NCBI GenBank assembly: GCA_900757255.1
Contig: CAAENE010000039.1
Location: 1-7,273, forward strand
DNA: 7,273 nt
Origin: Clostridia bacterium
GTDB lineage: Bacteria; Bacillota; Clostridia; HGM11514
Direction: 5' to 3'
The notes beneath the pieces are model-generated. The model searched no databases and was not told the origin of the DNA. It worked only from the letters and a program-made list of their open reading frames with translations. Below are positions 6,713 to 7,273 of the stretch, piece after piece (position 1 is the first letter of the stretch; every line of letters begins with the position of its first letter). The position numbers were made by a program, and so were the translations under genes.

Positions 6713-7273
6713 TTAGCTGTTATTTTCTTTGTTTCTACGTTTCAGTCTGTTTTTAAGCTTATCTAACGCCTCGTTATAGCTAATGGATTTTAAGTGGGGG
6801 AATGCCTTTAAAAGACGGCGGTCCTGAAATTTTCGCATATTCAAAAGCTGTCGGATCCGCTCATTATGGTATTTACTGTTTTCAAATTTTTCGTTCAGAG
6901 ACTCTCTTAACTGTTCTGCACGTGCACGCGATTGTTCTTTATATTCATTCATGGCATTTTGAATTTCACGCAAACGCCCGTTCATGGTCAAAATATGTTT
7001 CACAGTAAAAAATAAATCCAATAAAACAACAGCTGCCAGCGCAGCACTCCACCAATATTGTGCATTTATGGAAATTTGCCCTGTCAGCGCAGCTATTTTA
7101 GGATGAACCCATTTTACGATAATCACGGTCATGATACCAAAAACAGTAGAGCCGAGAAGACAAACGCGGCCGTTTACATTAAATCTTCGTGAAGAATAAT
7201 CCCACCACTTTGCATGAAACAGCTTTTCCATACAATAAGAGGTCAAGTATTCCAAAACTGTTGTTAGAACAAA
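6713..7273 (-). CDS. CmpB-like membrane protein (putative ABC-transporter type IV family), 3' part
   Basis: The frame is open to the right edge of the window, so the N-terminus is missing; 186 residues are visible. I recognise the CmpB-like family (putative ABC-transporter type IV) from the segment LEYLTSYCMEKLF, then WWDYSSRRFNVNGRVCLL (residues 7-19 and 23-40 from the edge). Two membrane segments follow, at about 37-56 (VCLLGSTVFGIMTVIIVKWV) and 73-95. The remaining 90 residues are charged and basic, with a helical, probably coiled-coil stretch at about 98-150, and then RLLKAFPHLKS, which is typical of this family's C-terminus. The ATG- or TTG-like codon near 7253 is not the start, because family similarity continues upstream. 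The true function is unknown: the transporter name rests on an old family label, and no ABC ATPase is visible here. The gene is convergent with leuB and shares its terminator, so it is not part of the amino acid operon. Confidence 0.82.
   Translation of the reverse strand, partial: FVLTTVLEYLTSYCMEKLFHAKWWDYSSRRFNVNGRVCLLGSTVFGIMTVIIVKWVHPKIAALTGQISINAQYWWSAALAAVVLLDLFFTVKHILTMNGRLREIQNAMNEYKEQSRARAEQLRESLNEKFENSKYHNERIRQLLNMRKFQDRRLLKAFPHLKSISYNEALDKLKNRLKRRNKENNS

Noticed and set aside
6802..7008. Plus-strand frame of 68 codons opposite the membrane-protein gene
   Set aside because: It has no recognisable domain or good ribosome binding site and overlaps a well-supported minus-strand gene.

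Overview
This is an ordinary bacterial chromosomal segment carrying a conserved branched-chain amino acid operon. No mobile element, RNA gene or CRISPR array is visible. Clostridia are likely, and an anaerobic gut-type member such as Oscillospirales/Ruminococcaceae is plausible. The reasons are strong GGAGG ribosome binding sites, short clostridial/archaeal-type LeuC (419 aa) and LeuD (164 aa), a citramalate synthase leading the leuCDB genes, and a CmpB-type membrane protein common in Firmicutes. This placement is inference from gene content and style.

Positions 1-2006 (+) hold the 3' part of alaS (alanyl-tRNA synthetase; the N-terminal catalytic part lies before the window) followed after 17 bases by a small HIT-family nucleotide hydrolase. 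A perfect 9-bp hairpin with a T-run (2043-2074) closes this unit.

Positions 2117-6579 (+) hold four tightly spaced genes: cimA, leuC, leuD and leuB. CimA condenses pyruvate and acetyl-CoA to (R)-citramalate. LeuCD isomerises it, through citraconate, to erythro-3-methylmalate, and LeuB oxidises that to 2-oxobutyrate, the isoleucine precursor. This gives a threonine-independent isoleucine route. The same LeuCDB enzymes normally also serve leucine synthesis from 2-isopropylmalate, but leuA is not in this window. The operon ends at a long hairpin (6598-6634) that has T-rich flanks on both strands and so probably terminates transcription from both sides.

Positions 6713-7273 (-) hold the C-terminal part of a convergent gene for a CmpB-like membrane protein (putative ABC-transporter type IV family) with two visible membrane segments and a basic, probably coiled-coil tail. 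Its start is beyond the window.

Points worth a second look are regulatory: the leader between the HIT gene and cimA (terminator, possible competing fold, no clear promoter), the 59-base leuC-leuD spacer (9-bp tandem duplication, hairpin, possible 18-codon ORF), and a perfect 22-bp palindrome inside cimA. I saw nothing that amounts to an undescribed system.
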